From DASSHC01 sp035693105 (GTDB taxonomy: Bacteria > Chloroflexota > Chloroflexia > Thermomicrobiales > Thermomicrobiaceae), in contig DASSHC010000171.1 of assembly GCA_035693105.1 (NCBI GenBank), positions 1 to 14,807 on the forward strand: 14,807 nucleotides of DNA, written 5' to 3'. The notes under the pieces were generated by a model. The model made no database searches. It was given only the letters and a program-made list of their open reading frames with translations, and was not told the origin of the DNA. A program made the translations under genes and the position numbers. Position 1 is the stretch's first letter, and each line of letters begins with the position of its first letter. Of this stretch, positions 1 through 7,312 are shown piece after piece.

Positions 1-1513
1 CCAGCAGCTTGCGTCCATGCTGGGCTGGAGAGTCGAGTCGCCGCCCGATGCCGCGTCTGATCGGGAGCCGGTCGTCGACCATTCCACCACCGCCGATCTG
101 GCAACCTACCGCCCCGAGCACCTACCCCCAGTCGCCGAGGAAGCTGCGCCGGAGGCGCCAGGCACGCGCACCGAGACCGAGGAGCTGGCCTTCGCCGAAG
201 CGGCGCCGCCCGTCGAGCGCGATCAGGAACCTCCGGCACCACGCCGCGCCGCGCCAGGAGCCGCGACGACCGAACTGAGCGCGCCGCCACGCCAGCCGCA
301 CGCGCGCGCGCGCCAGGCGCCAGCCGTCGCGCCTGCACGCCCCCGCCGCAAGCGGCGCCGCCTGCAGCTGCTGATCGTCGGCATCCCGCTGCTCCTCTTG
401 GTCGCCGCCGGTAGCGCCGGCGCCGCCTACTACTACGTGCTGACGGCAACCGTGGGGCTGACGCCGGCCGAGCGCACCATCAGCGTCGATCTCGTCTACG
501 GCCTGGCCCGGCCCAACACCAAGTACGACCTTACCGCCGAGCCCACGCCGGTCTCGCACACCGTGCCCTTCACCAAGACCATCGCCACGACCGGCAAGCG
601 CACCGAGCCGGACGCGACCGCCGGCGGCACGCTCCAGCTCCTCAACCCAACCATCGACGTCGTCACGGTTCCCAGTGGCACGACGCTGCAGGGCACCAAC
701 GGCGTCGACTACGTGATCGACGCCGATGTCGCCGTCCCAGCTGCCGATCCCTTCGGCACCAGCACCCTCGGCAGCGCGCTCGCCAAGATTCACGCGGCCA
801 ATCCCGGCTCAGGCGGCAACCTGGAGGCGGGCGGACTGGCAGGCCAGCTCAAGTCCGGCATCTACTACAAGAACGCCAACGCCATCTCGGGGGGCACGGA
901 CAAGGCGATCGCGGTCGTCACGCAGGCCGACCTCGATGCGTTGAACGCCGCCGCGCTAGACGACCTGAAGGCCAACGCCGAGCCGGCCTTCAAACAGTCG
1001 CTCGACCCGAACGTGCAACTCGTGCCGAACTCGGAACAACTCGGCGAGCCACAGCTGAGCTTCTCGCACAAGGCGGGTGAGGACGCCGACCAGGTCGCCG
1101 TCACCGCCAGCCAGACGATCAGCGGCCAGGTCTTCGATCCCACCAAGCTCACGACTGAAGCGCGTGACGAAGTGGGGCGGCGCCTGACCCAGCAGGTCGG
1201 CAACGACGTGGTGCTTCTCGGCGACACGCTGACGATCGGTCAGCCAAGGCCACTGGAGGACGGAACGTCCTACACCATTCGCGCTGAGGGGCGCGTGCGC
1301 CAGATCATCAGCGCCCAGACGCAGCAGTCGCTCGCCGGCCAGCTCGCCGGCAAGAGGCTTGCGGACGCCGAGGCGATCGTGCAGGGTGCACCGGGCGTGG
1401 CCGCGGAGCAGATCACGATCAAGCCGGACTGGCTGCCGGGGCGGCTGCCCCAGCTCGCCAAGAACATCAGGATCGTGGTCAATGGAAGCAGCAGCGGCAC
1501 AACCGGGCCGTAG
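1..1513 (+). CDS. Baseplate J/gp47-like single-pass membrane protein (5' partial)
   Basis: The frame is open to the left edge (codons for QQLAS precede the first ATG at 17), so the true start is probably outside the window. The visible protein has a Pro/Ala/Glu/Arg-rich, probably disordered region (about residues 1-108 from the ATG at 17). A basic stop-transfer cluster RRKRRR (110-115) and one hydrophobic helix (about 116-138) follow, then an extracytoplasmic-looking C-terminal part of about 360 residues rich in beta and Gly/Thr. That part, including the segment GGTLQLLNPT and a threonine-rich stretch ending in VPSGTTLQG, resembles the baseplate J/gp47 family proteins annotated in Chloroflexota. 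Topology is predicted as N-in, C-out. No other phage-tail or contractile-injection gene lies beside it, so a cell-envelope role is more likely than a phage baseplate. The 3' end overlaps ruvX. The family call is from memory of similar proteins; the exact function is unknown. Confidence 0.65.
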   Translation, partial: QQLASMLGWRVESPPDAASDREPVVDHSTTADLATYRPEHLPPVAEEAAPEAPGTRTETEELAFAEAAPPVERDQEPPAPRRAAPGAATTELSAPPRQPHARARQAPAVAPARPRRKRRRLQLLIVGIPLLLLVAAGSAGAAYYYVLTATVGLTPAERTISVDLVYGLARPNTKYDLTAEPTPVSHTVPFTKTIATTGKRTEPDATAGGTLQLLNPTIDVVTVPSGTTLQGTNGVDYVIDADVAVPAADPFGTSTLGSALAKIHAANPGSGGNLEAGGLAGQLKSGIYYKNANAISGGTDKAIAVVTQADLDALNAAALDDLKANAEPAFKQSLDPNVQLVPNSEQLGEPQLSFSHKAGEDADQVAVTASQTISGQVFDPTKLTTEARDEVGRRLTQQVGNDVVLLGDTLTIGQPRPLEDGTSYTIRAEGRVRQIISAQTQQSLAGQLAGKRLADAEAIVQGAPGVAAEQITIKPDWLPGRLPQLAKNIRIVVNGSSSGTTGP

Positions 1514-1916
1514 ACTGATGGCGCTCGACGTCGGGGCGCGGCGGGTGGGCGTGGCGATCAGCGACGAACTCGGGATGATCGCCAGCCCGGTCGGCGCCGT
1601 CGATCTCAAGCGCCGCGGGCTGGAGCGGCTCAAGGAGCTGATCGCGCATTACCGGCCCGCGCGCCTCGTCGTCGGTCTGCCGAAGAACATGCGCGGCGGC
1701 GAAGGGCAGCAGGCCGTCGAAACGCGCGCCTTCGCCGAGAACCTGGAAGCAGCCACCGGCGTGCCCGTGACCTATTGGGACGAACGCCTGACGACGTTCA
1801 TGGCCGAGCAGGCGCTGATCGAGTCCGGCCGCAAGCGCAAGGAGCGCAAGGAGCGCGTCGACGCCGTCGCCGCCGCGCTCATCTTGCAGAACTACCTCGA
1901 CGCGCACGGGAGCTGA
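1482..1916 (+). CDS. ruvX: RuvX/YqgF family Holliday junction resolvase-like nuclease
   Basis: A 144-residue RNase H-fold protein of the YqgF/RuvX family, linked in other bacteria to pre-16S rRNA 5' maturation and proposed as a Holliday junction resolvase. Visible motifs are the first strand RLMALDVGARRVGVAISD with acidic D16, GLPKN (65-69), DERLTT (100-105) and the C-terminal VDAVAAALILQNYL with D127. These are the expected acidic active-site positions. I chose ATG 1482 over ATG 1518. The later start would cut into the first beta strand and has no ribosome site, while 1482 has CAGGA at 1468-1472 about nine bases upstream. This start overlaps the end of the preceding gene by 32 nt, which suggests translational coupling. 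The length is normal for the family. Confidence 0.92.
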   Translation: MEAAAAQPGRRLMALDVGARRVGVAISDELGMIASPVGAVDLKRRGLERLKELIAHYRPARLVVGLPKNMRGGEGQQAVETRAFAENLEAATGVPVTYWDERLTTFMAEQALIESGRKRKERKERVDAVAAALILQNYLDAHGS

Positions 1917-1942
1917 ACGCGCGTGCGCCAATTGCGCCGCGG

Positions 1943-1970
1943 TTGACGGTCACGCTGCAGCGTCTATAAT
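1943..1970 (+). promoter_or_regulatory. Sigma-70-type promoter for the DarA/protease pair
   Basis: TTGACG at 1943-1948 and a perfect TATAAT at 1965-1970 are separated by 16 nt. Transcription would start near 1977. The leader of about 30 nt carries the ribosome site GAGAGGA (1996-2002) just before ATG 2007. It is the strongest promoter match seen in the window. Confidence 0.85.
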
Positions 1971-2006
1971 CCCTGTGCGAGAGACGGGGAACGAAGAGAG
2001 GACTGC

Positions 2007-2291
2007 ATGAAGCTGATCATCGCGGTCGTACAGAATGAGGACGCGGACAACGTCATCGACGCGCTGCTGGAGAATGACTTTCGCGCGACGCGCCTGGCCA
2101 GCACCGGCGGGTTCCTGCGGCGCGGCAATACGACCGTCATGATCGGTGTGCAGGATCACCAGGTCGACCAGGTGCTGGGCCTGATTCGCCAGGAGGCACG
2201 GGCGCGGGCGCAGTCGGAGGCGCCGGGCGCGGTGCAGACCGCGGCCGCCACTGTCTTCGTGCTCGATCTCGAGGACTACCAGCGCTTGTAG
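2007..2291 (+). CDS. darA: DarA/PstA-type cyclic-di-AMP receptor, PII-like
   Basis: A 94-residue protein of the DUF970/PF06153 family, a cytoplasmic PII-like trimer. Characterised Firmicutes members (PstA/DarA) bind cyclic di-AMP. The family signature is clear: MKLIIAVVQ at the N-terminus, FRATRLASTGGFLRRGNTT at about 25-43 (ligand-loop region), and a C-terminal strand ATVFVLDLEDYQRL. It is shorter than the roughly 109-residue Firmicutes proteins; the missing residues fall in the B-loop region (about 62-78), which here is a charged helix-like stretch. The gene has its own strong promoter and a GAGAGGA ribosome site. It is followed after 35 nt by a CBS-domain site-2 protease, so the two are probably co-transcribed. 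The family is certain; c-di-AMP as ligand in this organism is inferred. Confidence 0.9.
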   Translation: MKLIIAVVQNEDADNVIDALLENDFRATRLASTGGFLRRGNTTVMIGVQDHQVDQVLGLIRQEARARAQSEAPGAVQTAAATVFVLDLEDYQRL

Positions 2292-2326
2292 TCCACCACG
2301 CACCACCGCCCGCGTCTGGAGCCTAC

Positions 2327-3466
2327 ATGCACACCCGCGATACCCTGGCGTTCCAGTGGCTGGGTGGCCGGGTTTCGGTTCGGCTTACCTGGTTGCTGGC
2401 GGTGGCGGTCGTCACCGGCTTCACATTGGCACGCATCGTCCCCGAGATGTCTCACTGGCAGGATCGCGTGCTGTGGTACATCGGCGTGGCGGTGGTCATC
2501 GCCGGGGCGATCGCGCTCCTGCTGATGCACGAAGCGGCCCATGACTGGATGGCCCGGCGCCTCGGCATGCGCATCTCGCCCTCCCGCCTCTACCCTTTCG
2601 GAGGCGTCTCCGAGGGCTATGGCGACCCCGGCACGCCGCGCAGCGAGCTTCTGATCGCGCTGGCCGGTCCGCTTGCCAACCTCCTGGCGGCGCTGCTCTT
2701 CGGCGGCCTCTGGCTCCTGCTGCTGGCCGGCGATCTCCACCGCACCGTCATTGGCCTGCTGGCGCTGACCAGCGCCGTTATCGGCGCGGCCAACCTCCTG
2801 CCCGGCCTGCCGCTGGACGGCGGCCGCATCTTGCGAGCGCTCGTCTGGTACCTGCACCAGGATTACACCTCCGGCACGCGCGCCGCCGTCTTCTACGGCC
2901 AGGTCATCAGCACCTTCACTCTGGCGGCGGGGGTTATCGCGCTCGGGAGTCACACCGGCTGGCAGCCTCTTGGCGCCTGGATCATTCTGCTCAGTTGGGC
3001 GCTCAATCGCACCGGCCGCGAGGAGCTGCTGCGCAGCGAGCTGGTCTCGCGCGGAGCACGCGTTTCGGTCGGTGACGTGGTAGTGGGGCTAAACGCGCGC
3101 ATCCACCCCGAGCAGACGCTTGAGGATGTGCTCGACGTGCTCCTGGCCCACGGGCAGCTTGGCCCCGCGCTGGTCAGCGACGACGGCCGCGTAACCGGCA
3201 TCCTCTCGCTCGATCAGCTCCGCCACTGGCCGCGCGCCGTCTGGCCCTCGCACACGGTCGCCGAAGCGATGATCCCGCTGGCGCGCGTGGCCACCATCGG
3301 CGCCGATGACTCGGTGCGCGAGCTGCTCGACCGGCTGGTCGACGGGCAGGTCGAGGTGCTGGCCGTGGTCCGGCAGGGCGAGGTGCTGGGCGCCGTCGAC
3401 CGCCGCCTGGCCGCCCGCCAGCTCTTCGAGCGCTCTCGCGCCGAGACTCAAGACGAGGCGAAGTAG
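2327..3466 (+). CDS. Site-2 protease family (M50) metalloprotease with C-terminal CBS domains
   Basis: A 379-residue intramembrane zinc metalloprotease. The active site is complete: HEAAH at 68-72 at the end of a hydrophobic helix, and NLLPGLPLDGGR at 156-167 with D164 as the third ligand. An AGPLANLL segment (113-120) is typical of the family. About six hydrophobic helices lie between 21 and 228. From about 245 to the end is a soluble tail of two CBS-like repeats (about 247-300 and 305-365), the usual adenine-nucleotide-binding module. This matches the SpoIVFB-like/CBS subgroup of M50. The ATG at 2327 has TGGAG at 2317-2321. It follows the DarA-like gene by 35 nt. Substrate is unknown; control of proteolysis by a nucleotide binding the CBS pair is an inference. 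Confidence 0.9.
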   Translation: MHTRDTLAFQWLGGRVSVRLTWLLAVAVVTGFTLARIVPEMSHWQDRVLWYIGVAVVIAGAIALLLMHEAAHDWMARRLGMRISPSRLYPFGGVSEGYGDPGTPRSELLIALAGPLANLLAALLFGGLWLLLLAGDLHRTVIGLLALTSAVIGAANLLPGLPLDGGRILRALVWYLHQDYTSGTRAAVFYGQVISTFTLAAGVIALGSHTGWQPLGAWIILLSWALNRTGREELLRSELVSRGARVSVGDVVVGLNARIHPEQTLEDVLDVLLAHGQLGPALVSDDGRVTGILSLDQLRHWPRAVWPSHTVAEAMIPLARVATIGADDSVRELLDRLVDGQVEVLAVVRQGEVLGAVDRRLAARQLFERSRAETQDEAK

Positions 3467-3474
3467 AGCGTCGC

Positions 3475-3714
3475 TCACGTAATGCGCCAGATCGGTCCTT
3501 CGGAGGGATGCGACCGCCACAGCCTGTGAATCCTGCGAATGATGCAAGGAGCGCACGCCTCCCCTGCCATCCCGAGCCCTTCCCCCCTGTCATCCTGAGC
3601 CGCGGCGAAGAGCCTGCCCTGAGCTTGTCGTAGGGATCTCTCCCCAACTTGCGGACGCCGCGATCATGAAAGTATGAGGAGATTCTTCGAAAGCGGCCTC
3701 AGGATGACACAGGG
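3475..3714. repeat. Composite inverted-repeat element, copy A
   Basis: This non-coding element begins 9 nt after the protease stop. In order it has TCACGTAATGCGCC (3475-3488), CCCCTGCCATCCCGAG (3561-3576), then a large imperfect hairpin. The left arm is CCTGTCATCCTGAGCC (3586-3601) and the right arm CCTCAGGATGACACAGG (about 3698-3713), with further pairing of GGATCTCTCC (3634-3643) to GAGGAGATTCTTC (3676-3688). The same blocks in the same order recur at 10118-10328. A nested GAGCTTGTCG (3621-3630) looks like a second variant of the hairpin inserted in this copy. Position directly behind a stop codon fits a MITE-like dispersed element, or one used as a transcript-end hairpin. No coding capacity is seen. 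Confidence 0.75.
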
Positions 3715-3809
3715 CGGCAGGGAACTCACCTGCGCCAGGACCAGCGGCGACGGCGACAGGAAGAGGAGATGCTCGCCCCCGGCCTCAGCCTGACAGGGAA
3801 CAAATCGAG

Positions 3810-3815
3810 TATAAT
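3810..3815 (+). promoter_or_regulatory. -10 hexamer, probable hflX promoter
   Basis: A perfect TATAAT lies 79 nt upstream of the proposed hflX start. No good -35 hexamer lies at 16-18 nt spacing. CTGACA (3790-3795) is only 14 nt away, so the -35 is weak or absent. The leader would run from about 3822 to 3893. The stretch 3715-3809 between the repeat and this site shows nothing recognisable. Confidence 0.55.
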
Positions 3816-3880
3816 TAGGCGCACATGCCTACAGCCTGACGCGCGGCAGCAGTTGGTGACACCCGACAGCCCGCTGAGTG

Positions 3881-3887
3881 AGAGAGG
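3881..3887 (+). promoter_or_regulatory. Ribosome binding site that decides the hflX start
   Basis: AGAGAGG lies 6 nt before ATA 3894, the best-placed Shine-Dalgarno sequence in this leader. An in-frame TGA at 3879-3881 blocks any start further upstream. The first in-frame GTG (4029) lies far inside conserved HflX sequence. The site therefore points to initiation at ATA. Confidence 0.5.
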
Positions 3888-3893
3888 TCCACG

Positions 3894-5219
3894 ATAACCA
3901 CCACGAATTCCACGATCCCCGCGCGCGAGCGCGCCCTGCTCCTGGCAGTCGACTGGCAGCGGAATGGCTGGGACGTCCAGGCCTCGCTGGAGGAACTAGC
4001 CCGGCTTGCCGAAACGGCCGACCTCGATGTGGTCGACGCCGTCACCCAGCAGCTCGCGCACCCACACCCCGGTCATTACCTCGGCTCCGGCAAGCTCAAC
4101 GAGATCGTCGCCAAACGTCAAGAGGGCGGCTTCGACGTCGTGCTGGCCAACGATGAGCTGACCCCGGCGCAGCTCCGTTCCCTGGAGGATGCGCTGGAGC
4201 TCAAGGTCATCGACCGTACCGCGCTGATCCTCGACATCTTCGCGCGTCGCGCGCGCACCCACGAGGGTCGCCTGCAGGTCGAGCTGGCGCAGCTCGAGTA
4301 TCGCCTGCCGCGCCTGACGCGCATGTGGACACACCTGTCGCGTCAGGCCGTCGGCGGCGTCGGCCTACGTGGACCGGGCGAGACCCAGTTGGAGGTCGAC
4401 CGGCGCGAAGCGCGGCGACGCATCGCCTGGATCAAGGAGCAACTGGCTGAGGTGCACCAACACCGCGAGCTCTACCGGGAGCGGCGGCGGCGGGGCAAGA
4501 TGCCAGTGGTGAGCCTGGTCGGCTACACCAACGCCGGCAAGTCGACCCTGCTCAATGCGCTGGCCGGCCCCTCGACGCTGGCCGAGGACAAGCTCTTCGC
4601 CACCCTCGATCCGACCACCCGGCGCATCTCCCTCCCGTCAGGGCGCGAGGTGCTCCTGACCGACACCGTCGGCTTCATCCACAACTTGCCGACGCTTCTC
4701 GTCGCGTCCTTCCGCGCCACGCTGGAGGAGATCCTGGAGGCGTCGATCCTGATCCACGTGGTCGATACCACGCACCCGATGGCCATGCAGCAGGGTGCGA
4801 CGGTCGACGCGGTGCTCGAGGAACTCGGCGCGGACAGCCGGCCCACCATCACGGCGCTCAACAAGATCGACGCACTGAGCGAGACAGCCGAGGGCCCTGG
4901 CGCCGTCCTTCCCTTCGCGAACGCGGCGCATCTGGTCGGCATCTCGGCGCAGACCGGCGAAGGGCTCGACGAGTTGTTGGGGCAGATCGACGCGTTGCTG
5001 GAGACGGAGCAGCAGATGGTCGACGTTCACCTGCTGATTCCCTTCCACCAGGCGCGGCTGGTCGATCTCTTCCACCGTCGTGGCAAGGTCGAGCGCGAAG
5101 ACTTCAGCGAGGAGGGAACAGTCCTCGCCGGTCGGCTTCCGGCGCATCTCCTGCCGGCGTTCGCCGATTGCCGGACCGGTCCGGCGCGGATCAGTCCACC
5201 GGAAGCCGCTGGACGCTAG
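3894..5219 (+). CDS. hflX: GTPase HflX
   Basis: A ribosome-associated GTPase of the HflX family (ribosome splitting/rescue under stress in characterised bacteria), 441 residues if begun at ATA 3894. The N-terminal HflX domain begins with ARERALLLAVDW and continues through SLEELARLAETADLDVVDAV and HYLGSGKLNEI. The hallmark GPGETQLEVDRR is at about 160-171. The G domain has G1 GYTNAGKST (210-218), G3 DTVGF (257-261) and G4 NKID (323-326), with a normal C-terminal domain. The first ATG/GTG/TTG in frame is GTG 4029, which would remove 45 conserved residues, so I extend to ATA 3894 behind AGAGAGG. ATA is a very rare start; a sequencing error of ATG is the main alternative. The gene appears monocistronic, with a -10 at 3810 upstream and a separate promoter after it. 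Confidence 0.9.
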   Translation: MTTTNSTIPARERALLLAVDWQRNGWDVQASLEELARLAETADLDVVDAVTQQLAHPHPGHYLGSGKLNEIVAKRQEGGFDVVLANDELTPAQLRSLEDALELKVIDRTALILDIFARRARTHEGRLQVELAQLEYRLPRLTRMWTHLSRQAVGGVGLRGPGETQLEVDRREARRRIAWIKEQLAEVHQHRELYRERRRRGKMPVVSLVGYTNAGKSTLLNALAGPSTLAEDKLFATLDPTTRRISLPSGREVLLTDTVGFIHNLPTLLVASFRATLEEILEASILIHVVDTTHPMAMQQGATVDAVLEELGADSRPTITALNKIDALSETAEGPGAVLPFANAAHLVGISAQTGEGLDELLGQIDALLETEQQMVDVHLLIPFHQARLVDLFHRRGKVEREDFSEEGTVLAGRLPAHLLPAFADCRTGPARISPPEAAGR

Positions 5220-5259
5220 TACTTTAGACGCGAAAGGCCTTCGCACGGGCTCCGCACGC

Positions 5260-5288
5260 TCGATACGCCCTGCTCGCCCCGCTATAAT
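5260..5288 (+). promoter_or_regulatory. Promoter of the roadblock-purM-mglA-purH operon
   Basis: TCGATA (5260-5265, 4 of 6 to the -35 consensus) and a perfect TATAAT (5283-5288) with 17 nt spacing. It lies about 40 nt upstream of the first gene of the run. The next five genes are separated by 45 nt or less, with no other promoter evident, so this probably serves all six. Confidence 0.75.
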
Positions 5289-5329
5289 CGGTAACACGAG
5301 GTGTGGCGTGAGCGCGAAAGGGATCGCCG

Positions 5330-5695
5330 ATGGCCGGGACGCTGACGGACGTGCTGCAGGGGCTACGCCAGGCAGGCGGCTTCGACATGGTCGCGGTAGT
5401 CGGCGCCGATGGACTTCCGATCGACGCCTGCAACACGCCCGATATCGATGCCGACTCTCTGGCCGCGCTGGCCGCGAGCGGTCTTTTGATGATGGACGCG
5501 ATCGGCCAGGAGCTGCGGCAGGGGAAGGCGACGCAGGCCATTCTGGAGTTCGAGCGCAGTCTCGTGGTGCTCGAGCCGATGCAGCATGATCTGGTGCTGA
5601 TGGCGGTGGCCAACGGCGAGTCGAACCTCGGACGGGTTCGCCTCGTTCTTCGCCGCGCCCTGCCGGAGATCGCTGAGGCGATCTCCGCCTTCTGA
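5330..5695 (+). CDS. Roadblock/LC7 domain protein 1 (MglB-like)
   Basis: A 121-residue single roadblock/LC7 domain. Seen in order are an N-terminal helix (LTDVLQGLRQ), a strand-turn VAVVGADGLPID (about 21-32), a helix rich in Ala/Met (43-61), a strand QAILEFERSLVVLEPM, and the closing NLGRVRLVLRRALPEI. Family members are small dimeric scaffolds or GTPase-activating partners of Ras-like GTPases such as MglA. Start ATG 5330 has AAAGGGA at 5318-5324. The stop is 14 nt before purM. An MglA-type GTPase and a second roadblock protein lie further down the same run, so a GTPase-regulatory role is likely. The specific partner is not shown by sequence. Confidence 0.85.
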   Translation: MAGTLTDVLQGLRQAGGFDMVAVVGADGLPIDACNTPDIDADSLAALAASGLLMMDAIGQELRQGKATQAILEFERSLVVLEPMQHDLVLMAVANGESNLGRVRLVLRRALPEIAEAISAF

Positions 5696-5709
5696 GGAGC
5701 CAACCTCCC

Positions 5710-6777
5710 GTGAGCCAGCCAGCGCGACCGGGGAGCTACCAGTCGGCCGGCGTCGATATCGAGCGAGCCGAGCGCGCCAAGGCGCGCATCGCCGCGCGTG
5801 TCGCCGCGCTAGCCAACGCGAACGTCATCGGTGGAATCGGGCATTTCGGCGGCTTCTTCCGCGCCCCGCGGAACGACAAGCCGCTGGTGCTCGTCTCCAC
5901 CGCCGATAGTGTCGGCACCAAGGTCATGTTGGCCGGCGCGATCGGCGCGCACTACGGCATCGGCGTCGATCTGGTCAACCACTGCGTCAACGACCTGCTG
6001 GCCACCGGCGCGCGGCCGCTCTTCTTCCTGGACTATTACGCGACACCCGAGCTCGACCCCGAGGCGCTGGCCGAGGTCGTCGATGGCCTGGCCGACGCCT
6101 GCGAGGCGGCCGGGTGCGCGCTGGTGGGCGGCGAAACGGCCCAGCTTCCGGGCATCTACCGCGAGGGCACCTACGATCTCGCCGGCTTCATGGTGGGCAG
6201 CGTCGCCGAGGACGAGATTGTCGACGGATCAGCCATCCGGTCAGGCGACGTGCTGGTCGGCCTGCCCAGCTCCGGTTTGCACACGAATGGCTTCTCGTTG
6301 GCCCGCGTCGCGCTCGGCCTCAACGTCCCGCCGGCCGAGCTGAGGCGCCGGTTGGCGCAGATCCCCCTTTGGGCGGACCGCTCTCTCGGGCAACTGCTGC
6401 TGGAGCCACATCGATCCTACTTGCCGGTCATCGAGCCGCTGCTGGGCACCGGCGCCATCCACGGCATGGCACACATCACCGGCGGCGGCCTCGCTGGCAA
6501 CCTTAGGCGCGTCATCCCGAACGGCCTCCTGGCCGAGATCGAGCTTGGCTCCTGGTCGGTCCCACGCCTCTTCACTTCGATCGCGGAGAGCGGCCAGATC
6601 GACCAGGCGGAGATGTACCGCGTCTTCAATATGGGAATCGGTTTCGTGGCGATCGTGGCCGCGGGTGACGTTCCACGGCTGGCCGAGCGCGATCCGGCGG
6701 TCGCTGTGATTGGTCGCATAGTGCCCAGCACCGCGCCCGAGCGCGTCAGGCTGGCGCGGGCCGGAGGCGCGGCGTGA
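5710..6777 (+). CDS. purM: Phosphoribosylformylglycinamidine cyclo-ligase (AIR synthetase)
   Basis: Catalyses ATP-dependent ring closure of FGAM to AIR, step five of de novo purine synthesis, in the cytoplasm. The 355 residues align end to end with E. coli PurM as I know it: SYQSAGVDI near the start, GGIGHFGGFF, STADSVGTKVMLA, GVDLVNHCVNDLLATGARP, FFLDYYAT, GGETAQLPGIY, SSGLHTNGFSL, HITGGGLAGNL and MYRVFNMGIG. Start GTG 5710 has AGGAG at 5695-5699, overlapping the stop of the preceding roadblock gene. Its own stop (TGA 6775-6777) overlaps the GTG of the next gene by four bases. No truncation is seen. Confidence 0.97.
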   Translation: MSQPARPGSYQSAGVDIERAERAKARIAARVAALANANVIGGIGHFGGFFRAPRNDKPLVLVSTADSVGTKVMLAGAIGAHYGIGVDLVNHCVNDLLATGARPLFFLDYYATPELDPEALAEVVDGLADACEAAGCALVGGETAQLPGIYREGTYDLAGFMVGSVAEDEIVDGSAIRSGDVLVGLPSSGLHTNGFSLARVALGLNVPPAELRRRLAQIPLWADRSLGQLLLEPHRSYLPVIEPLLGTGAIHGMAHITGGGLAGNLRRVIPNGLLAEIELGSWSVPRLFTSIAESGQIDQAEMYRVFNMGIGFVAIVAAGDVPRLAERDPAVAVIGRIVPSTAPERVRLARAGGAA

Positions 6778-7298
6778 GCGGCTTTGATCGCAGCCTCTCC
6801 CGACTGATCATCACCGAAGAAGATCGGATGCAGATTGTGACCTGCCTGCAGCGGCTGATGACCGATTCCGGCGCCAGCTACTGCATGGTCATCGACCGCA
6901 GCGGGCAGGTGCTGGCCTGGGAGAGCGACCAGGAGCGGCCGGAGATGACCTATCTCGGCGCGCTGATCGCCGCCACCTACGCCTCAACGCAGGAGATGGC
7001 CCGCATCCTCAAGGAGGACGGCTTCAAGACGTTGCTGCAGGAGGGGCTGAAGGAGCGCGTCTACACGGAGACCATCAGGGATCGTTGGCTGCTGGTCGTG
7101 ATCTTCGATCAACAGTCTCAGGTCGGGCTGGTCAAGGTGCTCGCGCGTCGTGAGAGCATCGTGCTTACCGGTGTGCTGCAGCTCTCGCAAGAGCGCGGCG
7201 ACCATCCGGACGCGCAGCGTTTCCGGCGCATCGGTAAGGCCACCACCGACACGATCGATCTCATCTTCAAAGACAACGGCTGTTCGGACGACGAGTAG
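6774..7298 (+). CDS. Roadblock/LC7 domain protein 2 (MglB-like)
   Basis: A 174-residue protein with a roadblock/LC7 domain at about residues 20-130: helix RMQIVTCLQRLM, strand-turn YCMVIDRSGQVLAW, helix TYLGALIAATYASTQEMARI, strands RVYTETIRDRWLLVVIFD and QVGLVKVLAR. About 35 charged residues follow at the C-terminus, longer than in the first roadblock protein of the run. Start GTG 6774 overlaps the purM stop (GTGA), implying translational coupling. The next gene, 14 nt downstream, encodes an MglA-type GTPase, the standard mglB-mglA arrangement. It is therefore the likelier GAP/partner of that GTPase. The two roadblock proteins of this operon are clearly different in sequence. Confidence 0.85.
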   Translation: MSGFDRSLSRLIITEEDRMQIVTCLQRLMTDSGASYCMVIDRSGQVLAWESDQERPEMTYLGALIAATYASTQEMARILKEDGFKTLLQEGLKERVYTETIRDRWLLVVIFDQQSQVGLVKVLARRESIVLTGVLQLSQERGDHPDAQRFRRIGKATTDTIDLIFKDNGCSDDE

Positions 7299-7312
7299 GA
7301 TGTGACTGCACC

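Noticed and set aside
1518..1916. Shorter ruvX start at ATG 1518
   Set aside because: It would begin inside the first beta strand and has no ribosome site; ATG 1482 is better supported.
3878..4156. GTG ORF overlapping the hflX start in another frame
   Set aside because: Its protein resembles nothing and is Arg/Pro-rich. The conserved HflX N-terminus is read in the other frame, and joining them would need a frameshift with no slippery sequence seen.
5171..5184. Palindrome CCGGACCGGTCCGG
   Set aside because: It lies within the hflX coding end, where GC-rich codons readily produce such sequences; no second copy or promoter is near.
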